Shown here: positions 32,300 to 33,781 of the stretch, in pieces
Layout of the letters: each line of letters opens with the position of its first letter
Position numbering within the stretch: the first letter of the stretch is position 1
From: Tissierellia bacterium
GTDB lineage: Bacteria; Bacillota_A; Clostridia; Tissierellales; Peptoniphilaceae
Assembly: GCA_030537695.1 (NCBI GenBank)
Contig: JAUNVJ010000011.1
Coordinates: forward strand, 1-33,781
Length of the DNA: 33,781 nt
Direction of reading: 5' to 3'
Notes under the pieces: model-generated
The model's database searches: none
Told to the model about the DNA's origin: nothing
Seen by the model: the letters and a program-made list of their open reading frames with translations, nothing else
Made by a program: the position numbers and the translations under genes

Positions 32300-33781
32300 C
32301 TATCCTAATTTGCCCATAGCTCTAAGATTTTTATATATTTCTGGCAAGAAGATTCCGAGAACTTCTTTTTGAGCATCTTCATTGTCTAATAGATAACTAA
32401 AGAAATCTTGATTTTGGTCAAGTCCTTCAATCAGGGCGTCTTCCACATTGGAAAAATATGAAAATTCAAAATCATCTTCTGAATTATTTTTAGCTGATAT
32501 TTTAAGTTCCTTTGATTTCAACATGATATCCCTTATTTGCATTGCTGCTTTTATAGCAATGTCAATATCATAATTTTTACCTGTCCTGGAATTGATATCA
32601 GCAATGATTTCAGACAGTTTTTGTTTTTTATCTTCTGTCAGATTAAAACTTGTTGCAATGGGAAGCTTTGTAATCGGCTTTGCTACCATTCTTTCTTTTT
32701 CATGAACTTCATCGAGAACTTGTCTAAAATGAGTCGCCTTGATCTTTCCTTTTAAATCAAATCCCCCACCTCCAAAGCTTATACTGATAGAATCCAACAG
32801 ATAAGATATAAATATATACTTTTTGTGAAGGTCAATATCCTCTAGGGAGGATACCTGAATTAAATATTCATAAAATCGTTTGAAATGCCTCATTTTTGTA
32901 ATGATTTCAATTTGCTCCTCTTTGTTGTACCTTTTTATTTCCCTTTCCGACTTATTCAAGGAAAACTGTAAAGAGGCTTGTTCCTTGGCTGTAATAGATT
33001 TCTTTCGTTTCTTGAAGATAAGATCGTTCACCTTATCGATATCCAAGGGATCTATCACACCGTAAGCGTCAATCTCTACCATCAGGTCGTAAATATGAGT
33101 AGGGGTCAAATCATTTGCTAAAAGCGTCGTCGTGTAAAATGGAGCAAAAGCATTTTTAATTCCCTTATAATCATTGGTAAAATCAAGAACAAAGACCTTT
33201 TTGTCATAAGGCGGACAAATTCGATTAAGCCTTGATAATGTCTGAACGGCATTTACCCCTTTTAAAGATTTCATGATATACATTGCAGAGAGCTTCTTTT
33301 GATCAAAGCCTGTTTGGTACTTATTGGCAACAATCATCACATTGTAGCCCTCTGTATCAAATGCTTTCGGAACATTTTCTTCCGGCATCTGATTCATTCC
33401 AACCTCAGTATAAAGCCTTTCATCATTTTCTAATTCTACCTTGCCTGAAAATGCAACCAATGCATGAATTTGAGGATATCCTTTTCTTTTAATATATTCT
33501 TCAAAGGCTTTCTTATATTTAACCGCTCCTTGCCTGGAGGCAGTGACCACCATAGCCTTTGCTTGCCCACCTAGTTCTTTCATGACATTTTGGCGAAAAT
33601 GCTCGATAATTACTTCAATTCTTTGTGCAATATTGGTATCATGGAGCTCCACAAAGCGAGCAATTTTTCTCTTTGCCTCTATGGTTTGAAGTTCTGGATC
33701 GTCTTCAATTTCTTTATTGATTCGATACATGGTGTTATAAGTTGTATAATTTGCTAAAACATCTAATATGAACCCTTCTTC
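32300..33781 (-). CDS. hsdR: Type I restriction enzyme R subunit (HsdR), C-terminal part, 5' end outside the window
   Basis: The frame is open from the window edge (33781) to the TAG at 32300, about 493 residues; an internal ATG at 33730 is not the start, since EEGFILDVLANYTTYNT precedes it in frame. Visible parts are the second helicase domain: AKAMVVTASRQGAVKYKKAF, VMIVANKYQTGFDQKKL (motif V) and NAVQTLSRLNR (motif VI), then VFVLDFTND and the C-terminal helical domain typical of HsdR. The nuclease and Walker A parts lie outside. HsdR cuts unmodified foreign DNA as it translocates. hsdS and hsdM, if present, are beyond the right edge. Confidence 0.93.
   Translation of the reverse strand, partial: EEGFILDVLANYTTYNTMYRINKEIEDDPELQTIEAKRKIARFVELHDTNIAQRIEVIIEHFRQNVMKELGGQAKAMVVTASRQGAVKYKKAFEEYIKRKGYPQIHALVAFSGKVELENDERLYTEVGMNQMPEENVPKAFDTEGYNVMIVANKYQTGFDQKKLSAMYIMKSLKGVNAVQTLSRLNRICPPYDKKVFVLDFTNDYKGIKNAFAPFYTTTLLANDLTPTHIYDLMVEIDAYGVIDPLDIDKVNDLIFKKRKKSITAKEQASLQFSLNKSEREIKRYNKEEQIEIITKMRHFKRFYEYLIQVSSLEDIDLHKKYIFISYLLDSISISFGGGGFDLKGKIKATHFRQVLDEVHEKERMVAKPITKLPIATSFNLTEDKKQKLSEIIADINSRTGKNYDIDIAIKAAMQIRDIMLKSKELKISAKNNSEDDFEFSYFSNVEDALIEGLDQNQDFFSYLLDNEDAQKEVLGIFLPEIYKNLRAMGKLG

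Overview
This window comes from the chromosome of a low-GC Gram-positive bacterium, most likely an anaerobe of the Clostridia/Tissierellia. That placement rests on the AT-rich sequence, strong AGGAGG-type ribosome sites, frequent TTG starts, T-box leaders, a GlpP-type antiterminator, Gram-positive SOS boxes and the gene families present. I could not run a database search, so a species-level call is not possible. Almost all genes lie on the minus strand; the plus-strand exceptions are deoD, trpP, the Y-family polymerase and one tRNA-Leu.

Positions 1-4110: tRNA-Ala(GGC), yaaA and an M29 aminopeptidase on the minus strand. Divergent from them is deoD, then a consensus promoter and two almost identical tandem T-box leaders with Trp specificity in front of the tryptophan transporter gene trpP.

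Positions 4150-15520 form a large glycerol / glycerol-phosphate block, read right to left. It holds glpP (antiterminator), an AGCS sodium:amino-acid symporter, a strong promoter with a terminator leader, a cytoplasmic glycerophosphodiester phosphodiesterase, a complete TRAP transporter (dctP, dctQ, dctM), a HAD-IIA phosphatase and glpK. A second terminator leader follows, then a GlpA-like FAD dehydrogenase with a C-terminal Cys domain, an FAD/NAD oxidoreductase and a DUF1667 protein. The two leaders share sequence at the terminator foot and are the natural candidates for GlpP control. My inference is that the TRAP system imports a glycerol-containing substrate such as a glycerophosphodiester. 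This is the most novel proposal for the window.

Positions 15665-20688: a small orphan protein, a Y-family DNA polymerase with an SOS box inside its promoter, tRNA-Leu(CAA) with a terminator, then rdgB, rph and a secreted N-acetylmuramoyl-L-alanine amidase.

Positions 20821-31623: an orphan HypE/PurM-like protein and a compact type IV pilus / competence-pseudopilus operon (pilB, pilC, one prepilin, prepilin peptidase, a PilM-PilN-like single polypeptide). The comM-dprA-topA operon lies next to it. The combination suggests DNA uptake and natural transformation.

Positions 31712-33781: decayed coding remnants, then the 3' part of a type I restriction hsdR gene that runs off the window, marking an accessory or defence locus.
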